This document shows positions 6,747 through 13,507 of a stretch of 17,226 nt of DNA, in pieces. Numbering within the stretch: position 1 is the stretch's first letter; the number at the start of each line of letters is the position of its first letter. Source of the DNA: Propionibacterium sp. (lineage in GTDB: Bacteria; Actinomycetota; Actinomycetes; Propionibacteriales; Propionibacteriaceae); the NCBI GenBank assembly GCA_012837465.1, contig DURG01000005.1, positions 1-17,226 on the forward strand, in the 5' to 3' direction. A model generated the notes under the pieces. That model worked only from the letters and a program-made list of their open reading frames with translations. It was not told the origin of the DNA and searched no databases. A program made the position numbers and the translations under genes.

Positions 6747-7148
6747 ATGAACTCGATTCCCGACTGGGCGGCGGACCAGGTTTCCCCGCTCGACGACAAG
6801 CTCGGCCTGACCATCACCGAACTCACGCCGGAGCGCGTCGTCGGATGGATTCCCGTCGAAGGCAACGAGCAGCCGTTTGGCCTGCTGCACGGCGGTGCCA
6901 GCGGCGTCGTGGTCGAGACCTTGGCCTCCATGGGCGCGATGGCGCACGGGTGGCCGGACCGGGTGGGCGTGGGCGTGGACCTCAACGTGACGCACCTGCG
7001 CCCGGCCAAGGAGGGCCGAGTGACCGGCACCGCCACGGCTCTCCACCTGGGCCGCAACATGGTCAGCTACCAGGTGGAACTGGTCGACGACGACGGGCGG
7101 GTCACCGCCACGGGCCGGTTGACGTGCCACATGATCAACCGGCGCTGA
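6747..7148 (+). CDS. Hotdog-fold thioesterase, PaaI/YdiI type
   Basis: A 133-residue acyl-CoA thioesterase. The active-site segment is FGLLHGGASGVVVETLAS, with the LHGGA signature and a glutamate in the catalytic position, as in the YdiI/EntH subgroup. GVDLNVTHLRPAKEG and a final strand ending TGRLTCHMI complete the single hotdog domain. YdiI-type enzymes hydrolyse 1,4-dihydroxy-2-naphthoyl-CoA in menaquinone synthesis, and actinobacteria rely on menaquinone, so a MenI role is plausible; phenylacetyl-CoA or other substrates cannot be excluded. ATG 6747 has GGAG only 2 bases away; an in-frame GTG at 6729 is the alternative. It is transcribed divergently from polA across 36 bp. Confidence 0.85.
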   Translation: MNSIPDWAADQVSPLDDKLGLTITELTPERVVGWIPVEGNEQPFGLLHGGASGVVVETLASMGAMAHGWPDRVGVGVDLNVTHLRPAKEGRVTGTATALHLGRNMVSYQVELVDDDGRVTATGRLTCHMINRR

Positions 7149-7149
7149 C

Positions 7150-7217
7150 GTTCCCTGAGCGCCCGCAGCGCGATCGACGCCTCGTCCACCGGGCTCAAGG
7201 CCACAGTCACGCTGCGG
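7150..7217 (+). repeat. Gene-end element, variant after the thioesterase gene
   Basis: GTTCCCTGAGCG (7150-7161) starts 1 base after the stop codon. It is followed by CCGCAGCG (7163-7170), which pairs perfectly with CGCTGCGG (7210-7217) across a 39-base loop. The usual 3' box is missing; the next copy, on the other strand, begins at once. Confidence 0.45.
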
Positions 7218-7220
7218 CGG

Positions 7221-7267
7221 CCCTTCGTCGTCGCTGGCTCGTTCCTCGCCGGCGACGCTCAGGGACC
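7221..7267 (-). repeat. Gene-end element, full copy after the ANTAR regulator
   Basis: On the minus strand: 5' box GGTCCCTGAG (7258-7267), stem CGTCGC (7252-7257), a 17-base loop, complement GCGACG (7229-7234), and 3' box ACGAAGGG (7221-7228). The 5' box starts 2 bases after the stop codon of pdtaR. The outer bases GGTCCCT and AGGGCC can also pair, giving the strongest hairpin of the family in this window. Confidence 0.6.
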
Positions 7268-7269
7268 AA

Positions 7270-7863
7270 CTACTTCTTCTTGTGCGAGATGACGCCCTCG
7301 GCGACGTCGCGCATCGACTTGCGCATGTCCATGGCGGTCTTCTGGATCCAGCGGAACGCCTCGGGCTCGGTGAGGCCCAGATCCTGCTGCAGGATGCCCT
7401 TCGCGTGGTCGATGACCTTGCGGGACTCGAGGCGGTCCTCGAGGCTGGCGAGCTCGTCCTCGATGGCGGCGATCTCCTGGAAGCGGCCCATGGCGATCTC
7501 GATGGCGGGCACCACGTCGGACGCGCCGAACGGCTTCACGACGTAGGCCATGGCGCCGGCGTCGCGGGCACGCTCGACGAGGTCGCGCTGGCTGAAGGCA
7601 GTGAGCATGACGATGGGCGCGATGCGCTCCTCGGCGATGATCTCGGCCGCCGTGATGCCATCCATCTTGGGCATCTTGACGTCCATGATCACGAGGTCGG
7701 GCACGAGCTCGCGGGCGAGCTTGACTGCTTCCTCGCCGTCGCCGGCCTCGCCGACCACGTCGTAGCCTTCCTCGGTGAGGAGCTCGACGAGGTCGAGCCT
7801 GATGAGGGCCTCATCCTCGGCTACCAGTACTGTGGGATTCTTCTTCGTCATTTCTAGCGGCAC
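7270..7863 (-). CDS. pdtaR: ANTAR-domain response regulator, PdtaR-like
   Basis: A two-component response regulator whose output domain binds RNA and acts by transcription antitermination rather than at a promoter. The receiver domain (about 10-125) has the acidic cluster EDE (16-18), phosphoacceptor Asp61 in IMDVKMP, Thr88 and Lys110 in VVKPF. The ANTAR domain covers about 136-192, including LESRKVIDHAKGIL and EAFRWIQKTAMDMR. It strongly resembles M. tuberculosis Rv1626, which works with the kinase PdtaS; no kinase gene is in this window. I chose the GTG at 7863 (197 residues) because GAGGGA lies just upstream. An ATG at 7851 would remove four residues and has no RBS. Its RBS is partly enclosed in a hairpin. 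Confidence 0.92.
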   Translation of the reverse strand: MPLEMTKKNPTVLVAEDEALIRLDLVELLTEEGYDVVGEAGDGEEAVKLARELVPDLVIMDVKMPKMDGITAAEIIAEERIAPIVMLTAFSQRDLVERARDAGAMAYVVKPFGASDVVPAIEIAMGRFQEIAAIEDELASLEDRLESRKVIDHAKGILQQDLGLTEPEAFRWIQKTAMDMRKSMRDVAEGVISHKKK

Positions 7864-7866
7864 TTT

Positions 7867-7887
7867 TCCCTCGCCACGGGAGGCGAG
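7867..7887 (-). promoter_or_regulatory. RBS and overlapping hairpin of the ANTAR regulator gene
   Basis: On the minus strand, CTCGCC (7882-7887) pairs with GGCGAG (7870-7875) around a six-base loop, TCCCGT. The GAGGGA ribosome-binding site occupies 7867-7872, so its 5' half is in the stem. Folding could lower translation of the regulator. The loop does not have the A1/G4 pattern of ANTAR target hairpins. Confidence 0.4.
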
Positions 7888-7996
7888 CTTCGTCGGTCAA
7901 CCTGATTGAATAGTACTCGGCTTTGCAAGAACATGCCTACTCAGGGCGGTAGAGCGCCAAGTGGCGGGTCTGTGGCACAATATGGGAGCCCCCGGC

Positions 7997-8079
7997 GCCC
8001 GGGTGGCGGAATGGTATACGCGGACGGCTCAAACCCGTCTGGTCGCAAGACCGTAGGGGTTCGACTCCCCTCCCGGGCA
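7997..8079 (+). tRNA. tRNA-Leu (anticodon CAA)
   Basis: A complete class II cloverleaf. The acceptor stem is GCCCGGG with CCCGGGC, the anticodon stem is GACGG with CCGTC around loop CTCAAAC (anticodon CAA at 8030-8032, decoding UUG), the long variable arm is GGTC-GCAA-GACC, and the T arm is AGGGG-TTCGACT-CCCCT. The discriminator is A8079. The 3' CCA is not encoded (CGA follows), so it must be added enzymatically. Confidence 0.95.
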
Positions 8080-8085
8080 CGACGA

Positions 8086-8117
8086 GAACACCCCGCCAGT
8101 TGCCTGGCGGGGTGTTC
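8086..8117. terminator. Bidirectional terminator between tRNA-Leu and pyk
   Basis: A perfect 14-bp stem, GAACACCCCGCCAG with its complement, and a TTGC loop. It begins 6 bases after the tRNA and lies 13 bases beyond the pyk stop on the other strand, so it probably ends both transcripts. Confidence 0.85.
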
Positions 8118-8130
8118 TGGGTTTGGGGGC

Positions 8131-9558
8131 TCAGTTGGCCTCGCCCAGCTCCTTGACCTTGTGGACGCGGAGGTTGTTCGTCTTGCCGGGGATGCCCATC
8201 GGGGAGCCGGAGACGATGACGATGCGCTCGCCGACCTCGATCATGCCGCGGTCACGCAGGTGCTTGTCGACGGCCTCGACGACCTCTTCCTGGGCGTTGA
8301 ACTCAGGGGTGACCTGGGTGTCGACGCCCCACGAGAGGGTCATGGTCTGGCGGGTGGCCTTCTCCGGGGAGAACACGAGCATCGGGATGGGCGAACGCAG
8401 GCGCGAGATGCGGCGGCCGGTGTCACCCGACTTGGTGAACGCCACCAGGTAGCGGGCGCCGATGCGCTCGGCGACCTCGGCGGCGGCCTTCGCCAGGATG
8501 CCTCCGGTGGTGTGCGGATCCCAGTCGATGATGTGGATCTCCGCGTGGCCCTCGCGCTCCGTCTTCTCGACGATGCGGGCCATGGTGGAGACGGTCTCGA
8601 CGGGGTACTCGCCGATGGAGGTCTCGCCCGAGAGCATGACCGCGTCGGCGCCGTCGAGGATGGCGTTGGCGACGTCGGAGGTCTCGGCGCGCGTGGGGCG
8701 CGGGTTGGAGATCATCGACTCGAGCATCTGGGTGGCCACGATCACCGGCTTGGCCCACTTGCGGGCGGCGCGGATGATCTTCTTCTGGACGAGCGGGACC
8801 TCTTCGAGCGGCAGTTCGACGCCGAGGTCACCTCGGGCGACCATGAACGCGTCGAAGGTGTCGATGATGTCCTGCAGGTTGGAGATGGCCTGCGGCTTCT
8901 CGAGCTTGGCGATGACGGGGACGTGGCGCCCCTCCTCGTCCATGATCTCGTGGACGCGGTTGATGTCGTCGGCCCGGCGCACGAACGACAAGGCGACCAT
9001 GTCGACATCCTGGTTCAGCGCCCAGCGCAGGTCGCGCTCGTCCTTCTCGGAGAGGGCGGGGACGGACACGGCGACACCGGGCAGGTTGATGCCCTTGTTG
9101 TTCGAGACGGGGCCTTCGACGGTGACCTCGCAGACCACGTCGGTCTCGGTGACCGCGACGGCGCGGAGTCCGACCTTGCCGTCGTCGATCAGGATGGGGT
9201 CGCCGACGTTCACGTCACCGGGGAGGCCCTTGTAGGTGGTGGAGCAGCGCTCCTCGTCACCCAGGATGTCGTCGGTGGTGATGGTGAATCGGTCCCCCAC
9301 CTTCAGGAACGGCTTGATGTCGTCCTGGAAGCGGCCCAGGCGGATCTTGGGGCCTTGGAGATCTGCGAACACGCCGACGGTCTTGCCGGTCAGCTCAGCT
9401 GCCTCCCGGACGTTCTTGATCCGCTGCAGGTGCTCCGGGTAGTCGCCGTGGCTCATGTTGAGACGCGCGACGTTCATGCCGGCGTTCAGCAGCTCCACAA
9501 GGCGGTCAACGGTATCGGCGGACGGGCCGAGGGTACATACGATCTTTGCTCTACGCAC
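8131..9558 (-). CDS. pyk: Pyruvate kinase
   Basis: Glycolytic enzyme converting phosphoenolpyruvate and ADP to pyruvate and ATP. The 475-residue protein begins VRRAKIVCTLGPS, then carries the substrate- and metal-binding segments ARLNMSHGDY, FADLQGPKIRLGRF, the PIIAK-type signature PVIAKLEKPQAI with the catalytic Lys, and FMVARGDLGVELPLEEVP. The C-terminal allosteric domain (after about residue 340) is present. GTG 9558 is the best start: AGGTAGGG lies 8 bases upstream and the N-terminus aligns with actinobacterial homologues. The GTG three codons earlier (9567) overlaps that RBS. The gene lies 52 bases after rluD in the same direction and may be partly read through from it. Confidence 0.96.
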   Translation of the reverse strand: MRRAKIVCTLGPSADTVDRLVELLNAGMNVARLNMSHGDYPEHLQRIKNVREAAELTGKTVGVFADLQGPKIRLGRFQDDIKPFLKVGDRFTITTDDILGDEERCSTTYKGLPGDVNVGDPILIDDGKVGLRAVAVTETDVVCEVTVEGPVSNNKGINLPGVAVSVPALSEKDERDLRWALNQDVDMVALSFVRRADDINRVHEIMDEEGRHVPVIAKLEKPQAISNLQDIIDTFDAFMVARGDLGVELPLEEVPLVQKKIIRAARKWAKPVIVATQMLESMISNPRPTRAETSDVANAILDGADAVMLSGETSIGEYPVETVSTMARIVEKTEREGHAEIHIIDWDPHTTGGILAKAAAEVAERIGARYLVAFTKSGDTGRRISRLRSPIPMLVFSPEKATRQTMTLSWGVDTQVTPEFNAQEEVVEAVDKHLRDRGMIEVGERIVIVSGSPMGIPGKTNNLRVHKVKELGEAN

Positions 9559-9610
9559 GAAGTTCACCCTACCTGAAACGGTCGCTGGACCATACGTGGG
9601 CACCCTTTGT

Positions 9611-10543
9611 TCACCTTGTCTGCGCAATCCCGTCGCGCACCAGTTCGAGCGCATGGGCCAGATCCGCCGGGTACGGCGAGGTGAATCGGACCGGGTCACC
9701 CGACGTGGGATGCGTGAACCCGAGTTCGACGGCGTGCAGCCACTGGCGCACGAGCCCGAGGCGTTCGGCCATGCCCGGGTCGCTGCCGTACAGCGGGTCC
9801 CCGACGCAGGGGTGCCCGATGGCGGCCATGTGGACGCGGATCTGGTGCGTGCGTCCGGTCTCGAGGTGGATCTCCAACAACGTCGCAGCCCGGTGGGCCT
9901 CGAGTGTCTCGTAGTGGGTCACGGAGTGGCGGCCACCCTCGACGATGGCCATCTTCCACTCGGCACCGGGATGGCGCCCGATGGGTGCCTCGATCGTGCC
10001 GGAGAACGGATCGGGGTGGCCCTGCACCAGGGCGTGGTACACCTTCTCGACGACGCGGTCGCGAAACGCCTGCTTCAACACGCTGTAGGCGACCTCGGAC
10101 TTCGCTACCACCATCAGCCCGCTGGTGCCGACGTCGAGGCGCTGGACGATGCCCTGGCGCTCCGCGGCCCCGGAGGTGGCCACCTGCACGCCGGCCGCGG
10201 CAAGGTGCTCCACGACGGACGGCCCCTCCCAGCCCAGGCTGGGGTGCGCGGCGACCCCGACGGGCTTGTCGACGACGACGATGTCCGCGTCCTGGTGCAC
10301 GATCGCGACGCCGTCGGCCAGTTGGGGACTGACCTGGACGCCCACCGGGGCCGAGTCGTCGAGTTCGAGCAGTTCTCCCCCGCGCACCCGCTGGGAGCCC
10401 TTGGTGACGACGGCGCCGTCCAGCGTGACGTGGCCCTCACCGATGAGGCCCTCGATGCGGGAGCGGGAGTAGCCGGAGACCCGGGCGGCGACCGCGTCGA
10501 CGCGGTCCCCCGCCAGCCCGTCGGGCACCAGGAAGACGCTCAC
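9611..10543 (-). CDS. rluD: RluA-family 23S rRNA pseudouridine synthase, RluD-like
   Basis: Isomerises uridines to pseudouridine in large-subunit rRNA. The 310-residue protein has an N-terminal S4 RNA-binding domain (about 13-60, with SRSRIEGLIGEGHVTLDG) and a catalytic domain. The active-site motif reads QRLDVGTSGLMVVAK (134-148), with catalytic Asp137; the family consensus has His instead of Gln at the first position. KVYHALVQG and GRTHQIRVHMAAIGHPCVGDPLYG are typical. The GTG start at 10543 overlaps the lspA stop (GTGA), giving translational coupling; the lspA-rluD order is conserved in many bacteria. The exact target uridines cannot be read from the sequence. Confidence 0.92.
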   Translation of the reverse strand: MSVFLVPDGLAGDRVDAVAARVSGYSRSRIEGLIGEGHVTLDGAVVTKGSQRVRGGELLELDDSAPVGVQVSPQLADGVAIVHQDADIVVVDKPVGVAAHPSLGWEGPSVVEHLAAAGVQVATSGAAERQGIVQRLDVGTSGLMVVAKSEVAYSVLKQAFRDRVVEKVYHALVQGHPDPFSGTIEAPIGRHPGAEWKMAIVEGGRHSVTHYETLEAHRAATLLEIHLETGRTHQIRVHMAAIGHPCVGDPLYGSDPGMAERLGLVRQWLHAVELGFTHPTSGDPVRFTSPYPADLAHALELVRDGIAQTR

Positions 10544-11040
10544 GCGGCCTTCTCCTTGTCCCTCTCCCGCACCTCGGTGACGATGCTGGAGATGATGATC
10601 AGGCCGGCCGCGACCGTGATGCAGATGTCCGCCCAGTTGAAGATCGCGAAGTTGGGCACCTGGAACATGTCGATCACGTGGCCGTGCAGGGGCGCTGGCG
10701 GCTCGAAGATGCGGTCGACGAGGTTGCCGGTGATGCCGCCCAGCAGCAGGCCGAGCACGATCGCGTGCCACACCTTCGTGATGCGGGTCAGCGCCACCAG
10801 GCAGCCGATGGTGGCGAGGATCGCGAAGATGCTGAACACGATCGTGGCCCCGGAGCCCATCCCGAAGGCGGCGCCGGGGTTGCGGATGAGGTTGAGGCCG
10901 AGGAGGTCGCCGACGAGCGGCACCCGTCGGCCGGGCTCGAGGTACTCGACGGAGGCGGCCTTGATGAGTTGGTCGACCGCCAGCATGGTCAGGCCGAGGC
11001 CGCCGGCGAGCAGGCCGACGCCCCAGCGCCCCTTGGTCAG
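10540..11040 (-). CDS. lspA: Lipoprotein signal peptidase (signal peptidase II), probable CTG start
   Basis: Inner-membrane aspartyl protease that cleaves the signal peptide of prolipoproteins. Catalytic aspartates are Asp109 in GGITGNLVDRIF and Asp138 in FNWADICI; the conserved NPGAAFG lies at 54-60. Four membrane helices are expected. The first ATG in frame (10986) leaves only three residues before the conserved DQLIK and deletes helix 1. Upstream the frame is open but has no ATG, GTG or TTG. A CTG at 11040 restores helix 1 (GRWGVGLLAGGLGLTMLAV), gives 166 residues, has GAGG 7 bases upstream, and overlaps the preceding TGA as CTGA. I therefore propose CTG 11040 as the start. The function is certain; the start is an inference. 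Confidence 0.88.
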   Translation of the reverse strand: MTKGRWGVGLLAGGLGLTMLAVDQLIKAASVEYLEPGRRVPLVGDLLGLNLIRNPGAAFGMGSGATIVFSIFAILATIGCLVALTRITKVWHAIVLGLLLGGITGNLVDRIFEPPAPLHGHVIDMFQVPNFAIFNWADICITVAAGLIIISSIVTEVRERDKEKAA

Positions 11041-11459
11041 CGCCTTTCCTCGCGCTGCTTGCAGGTCACGCAGAGGGTGGCGCGGGGGAAGACCTGGAGG
11101 CGACCCTTGCCGATGGGCTGGTTGCAGACCTCGCAGAGCCCGTACTCGCCGGAGTCGAACAGGTGGAGGGCCAGGCGGGACTGCTCGGCCATCTCGCGCA
11201 CGTTCTGGGCGAGGGAGAGTTCCTGGTCGCGCTCGAAGTTGCTGGAGCCGACGTCGACCGGGTCACGGCCGGCGCCGTCGGTGCCGCCGGTCATCAGGGC
11301 GGCGAGCTCTGCCTCGGTCTGCTCGATGCGGCGTTCGAGCCGCTCGAGTTCCTCGACGAGTTCGGTGCGCTGTTCCGCCACCTCTTCGGCGGTCCAGGGC
11401 TCCTCGCCCTCGAGGACAGGCAGGACCACCTGGTTGTCAGCGGTCTTCTTCGACGGCAT
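11037..11459 (-). CDS. DksA/TraR-family zinc-finger protein
   Basis: A 140-residue protein with an N-terminal coiled coil (about 24-56), an acidic stretch DPVDVGSSNFERDQE (66-80), and a C4 zinc finger with Cys109, Cys112, Cys130 and Cys133. The family acts on RNA polymerase through its secondary channel, and E. coli DksA works with ppGpp; whether this actinobacterial member does so is unknown. ATG 11459 is chosen because the product then has the normal family length, with a weak purine-rich RBS (GAAAGAG). Upstream in-frame sequence up to 11525 is not conserved in style and overlaps the divIVA terminator. It overlaps lspA by 4 bp. Confidence 0.85.
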   Translation of the reverse strand: MPSKKTADNQVVLPVLEGEEPWTAEEVAEQRTELVEELERLERRIEQTEAELAALMTGGTDGAGRDPVDVGSSNFERDQELSLAQNVREMAEQSRLALHLFDSGEYGLCEVCNQPIGKGRLQVFPRATLCVTCKQREERR

Positions 11460-11520
11460 GGCTGCTCTTTCTCGCAGAACGGATATCTGGTTCGGGAAGG
11501 TTACACCAGTATGGGCGCAA

Positions 11521-11558
11521 CGCAACAGACCGGCCCGGAAGTGGGCCGGTCTGTTGCG
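11521..11558 (-). terminator. Terminator downstream of divIVA
   Basis: A perfect 16-bp stem, CGCAACAGACCGGCCC with its complement, and a 6-base loop, located 15 bases after the divIVA stop. It separates divIVA from the dksA-lspA-rluD unit. Confidence 0.82.
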
Positions 11559-11573
11559 GAAATACGTGGCTGA

Positions 11574-12536
11574 CTAGCCCTGATCCCCATGGGCGAGCGC
11601 GTCGAGACGGGGGGTCTCGGACTCGTTGCGCTGGGCGAGTTCCGGCACATCGCCGGGCTCGGGACGGTCGTCGTTGAGCGACGCGAGGAAGCGCTGCAGC
11701 GAGCCGACGAGGTTCTCGCGGTAGCTCGACTCGAAGCCGCGCAGGGCATCGACCTTGCCGGTCAGTTCGCCCTGCTCGCGCTCGAGGTCGGAGAAGAGCT
11801 CGTGGCGACGCTCGTTGGCCTGGCGGTCGACGTCGGCGGCGCGGGCCTCGGCCTCGTTGGTCATCTGCTCGGCGTTGACGCGGGCCTCGGATTCGACGCG
11901 CTCGGCCTTGGTGCGGGCGTCGGTCTTGATCTCGGTGGCGCGCTGCTCGGCCTCGGCGATCTTGCGCTGCGCCTCGGCCTGGGCCTCGTTGACGAGCGTG
12001 GTGGCCTGATCGGTGGCCATCTGGAGCAGGCGGGTGACGGCCGGGGCCGCCTCCTCGGAGCTGGTGACGGTGATGGTCTCCGTGCCGCCGGAGACCTGGG
12101 TGACGCGTTCGGTGCGCTCGCGGTCGAACTCGCCGCGGACCTGCTCGAGCTGGTTGCGGAGCTGCTCGTTCTCGGCGGTCAACTCGCGCACGCGCTGTTC
12201 GGAGGCCTGCAGCGCGGAGTTGGAGTCGCCCGACTCACCGCTGCTGTCGAGGGCACCGTTGAGGCGCTCGACCTCGCTGCGGAGCGAGGCGATCTCGTCG
12301 TCCTTCTCCTGGAGGGAGTTACGCAGTTCCGAGTCGTCCACGACGGCGGGCTGCACGCTGGTCGACTGCACGGAGTCGAGCTCGCGGCGCATGCGCTCGC
12401 GCTCCTTCTCGAACTCGTCGAACGTCAGTTCCACCTTGTCGATGAAGGTGTCGACGTCGCCGACCTGGTAACCCGTTTCACCCCGCCGCGACATGCGGAA
12501 TCGGATCTGGCGCACCTCGTCCAGGGTCAGACTCAT
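11574..12536 (-). CDS. divIVA: DivIVA / Wag31 polar growth protein
   Basis: A cytoplasmic coiled-coil scaffold that gathers at negatively curved membrane (poles and septa) and directs cell-wall growth in actinobacteria. The 320-residue protein opens with the DivIVA domain (LTLDEVRQIRF, then GYQVGDVDTFIDKV), which binds membrane and ends near residue 40. Long Glu/Arg/Ala-rich coiled coils follow (about 38-150 and 165-265) with a linker rich in Ser, Thr and Val between. The acidic tail ends in HGDQG. ATG 12536 has GGAG 5 bases upstream. It is the last gene of the division cluster and has its own likely promoter and terminator. Confidence 0.94.
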   Translation of the reverse strand: MSLTLDEVRQIRFRMSRRGETGYQVGDVDTFIDKVELTFDEFEKERERMRRELDSVQSTSVQPAVVDDSELRNSLQEKDDEIASLRSEVERLNGALDSSGESGDSNSALQASEQRVRELTAENEQLRNQLEQVRGEFDRERTERVTQVSGGTETITVTSSEEAAPAVTRLLQMATDQATTLVNEAQAEAQRKIAEAEQRATEIKTDARTKAERVESEARVNAEQMTNEAEARAADVDRQANERRHELFSDLEREQGELTGKVDALRGFESSYRENLVGSLQRFLASLNDDRPEPGDVPELAQRNESETPRLDALAHGDQG

Positions 12537-12587
12537 GTTTGCTCCAATATCGTTGGTTCGAAGTCGTCCGGCAGCGCCGGTTGTCTC

Positions 12588-12618
12588 AGGTTAGCCTAGC
12601 CGCAACGCGACCTGCCAA
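12588..12618 (-). promoter_or_regulatory. Candidate divIVA promoter
   Basis: On the minus strand, TTGGCA (12613-12618) and TAACCT (12588-12593) are 19 bases apart, about 50 bases before the divIVA ATG. The spacing is long and the call is tentative. Confidence 0.3.
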
Positions 12619-12640
12619 CACCTCAATCACCGGTCAAGAG

Positions 12641-12928
12641 TTAGAAACGCACATAACTGAGGATCAACTGCCCCAGGATCTGGAGCAGGATGAACAGCAC
12701 CAGCACGCTCAGGTCGAGCGACGCGTTGCCCAGCCGCACCGGCTTGATCCAGCGGCGCAGGAACCTGATCGGCGGATCGGTGAGCGTGTAGATGAACTCC
12801 ACCAGCACCAGCACGATGCCCTTCGGCTCCCAGCCCGGGACGAACATGGGGATCCAGGAGATGATGACGCGCGCCAGCAGCACCCAGATGTACAGGGTGA
12901 TGAGCCACCAGAGGATCGCTGCTACCAC
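12641..12928 (-). CDS. YggT-family membrane protein
   Basis: A 95-residue integral membrane protein with two hydrophobic segments (about 3-24 and 68-90). The loop between them contains ISWIPMF and TDPPIRFLRRWIKP, typical of YggT. It is found beside sepF and divIVA across Gram-positive bacteria, which links it to division or envelope work, but no biochemical activity is established. The GTG start at 12928 lies 3 bases after the sepF stop, so translation is probably coupled. Confidence 0.88.
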   Translation of the reverse strand: MVAAILWWLITLYIWVLLARVIISWIPMFVPGWEPKGIVLVLVEFIYTLTDPPIRFLRRWIKPVRLGNASLDLSVLVLFILLQILGQLILSYVRF

Positions 12929-12931
12929 AGG

Positions 12932-13423
12932 TCAGCTCTGGTTGAAGAAGCCGCCGGAGGCGATGCGCTCCTTGTCCTCCGGGCCCACCACGAGGTTGAC
13001 CGGGCAGAGCAGGAACACCTTGCTGGAGACCCGCTCGATGTTGCCCTGGAGGCCGAACACGAGGCCGGCGGCGAAGTCGACGAGGCGCTTCTCCTCGCCG
13101 TCCTCCATGTCCGAGAGGTTCATGATGACGGGGATGCCGTCGCGGAAGTTCTCGCCGATGACCCGCGCCTCGTTGTAGGAGCGGGGCCGGACGCTGACGA
13201 TGCGGCTCATGTCAGCCACCTCCTTCTGGGGTGCGGCCACGGGCGCCACCGGCTTGGGACGGCGCTGCGGCAGGGCCTGCACGCGGCTCACTTCCGCGCT
13301 GGGCTCATCTTCGTCGACGTAGACGTCGTCCGTCAGTTCGTCGTCAGCGTCGTTGATGTCGTCATCCTGATAGCGACCGTCCTCGACGAGTCCCATCCAC
13401 GCGGCAAGCTTACGAACGCCCAC
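12932..13423 (-). CDS. sepF: Cell division protein SepF
   Basis: A membrane-binding protein that anchors FtsZ filaments by gripping the FtsZ C-terminal tail; it is especially important in actinobacteria, which lack FtsA. The 163-residue protein has a short amphipathic N-terminus (GVRKLAAWMGL), an acidic disordered linker (about 14-72), and the SepF core (about 75-153) with VRPRSYNEARVIGENFRDG, VIMNLSDM and a segment ending KVFLLCPVN. GTG 13423 is chosen because AAAGGAG lies 7 bases upstream. It follows ftsZ directly, with none of the pgeF/yggS genes often found between them. Confidence 0.94.
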   Translation of the reverse strand: MGVRKLAAWMGLVEDGRYQDDDINDADDELTDDVYVDEDEPSAEVSRVQALPQRRPKPVAPVAAPQKEVADMSRIVSVRPRSYNEARVIGENFRDGIPVIMNLSDMEDGEEKRLVDFAAGLVFGLQGNIERVSSKVFLLCPVNLVVGPEDKERIASGGFFNQS

Positions 13424-13507
13424 GAGAAGTCTCCTTTGGTATTGATAACCAGAAGGCTAGCGCGCTGCACCCAAACTTCCCGTACGCGACGCACCGACGC
13501 GCCGCGA

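Noticed and set aside
6711..7130. Upstream extension of polA
   Set aside because: The extra 140 residues are the reverse frame of the thioesterase gene and have no counterpart in Pol I.
7870..7887. ANTAR antitermination target in the pdtaR leader
   Set aside because: The loop UCCCGU lacks the A1 and G4 bases of the known motif and no partner hairpin was seen, so it is reported only as an RBS hairpin.
7918..7996. A second tRNA or small RNA upstream of tRNA-Leu
   Set aside because: Some short pairings exist, but no cloverleaf or known RNA fold could be built.
9577..11677. Plus-strand ORF opposite rluD and lspA
   Set aside because: Antisense shadow; the minus-strand genes carry full catalytic motifs.
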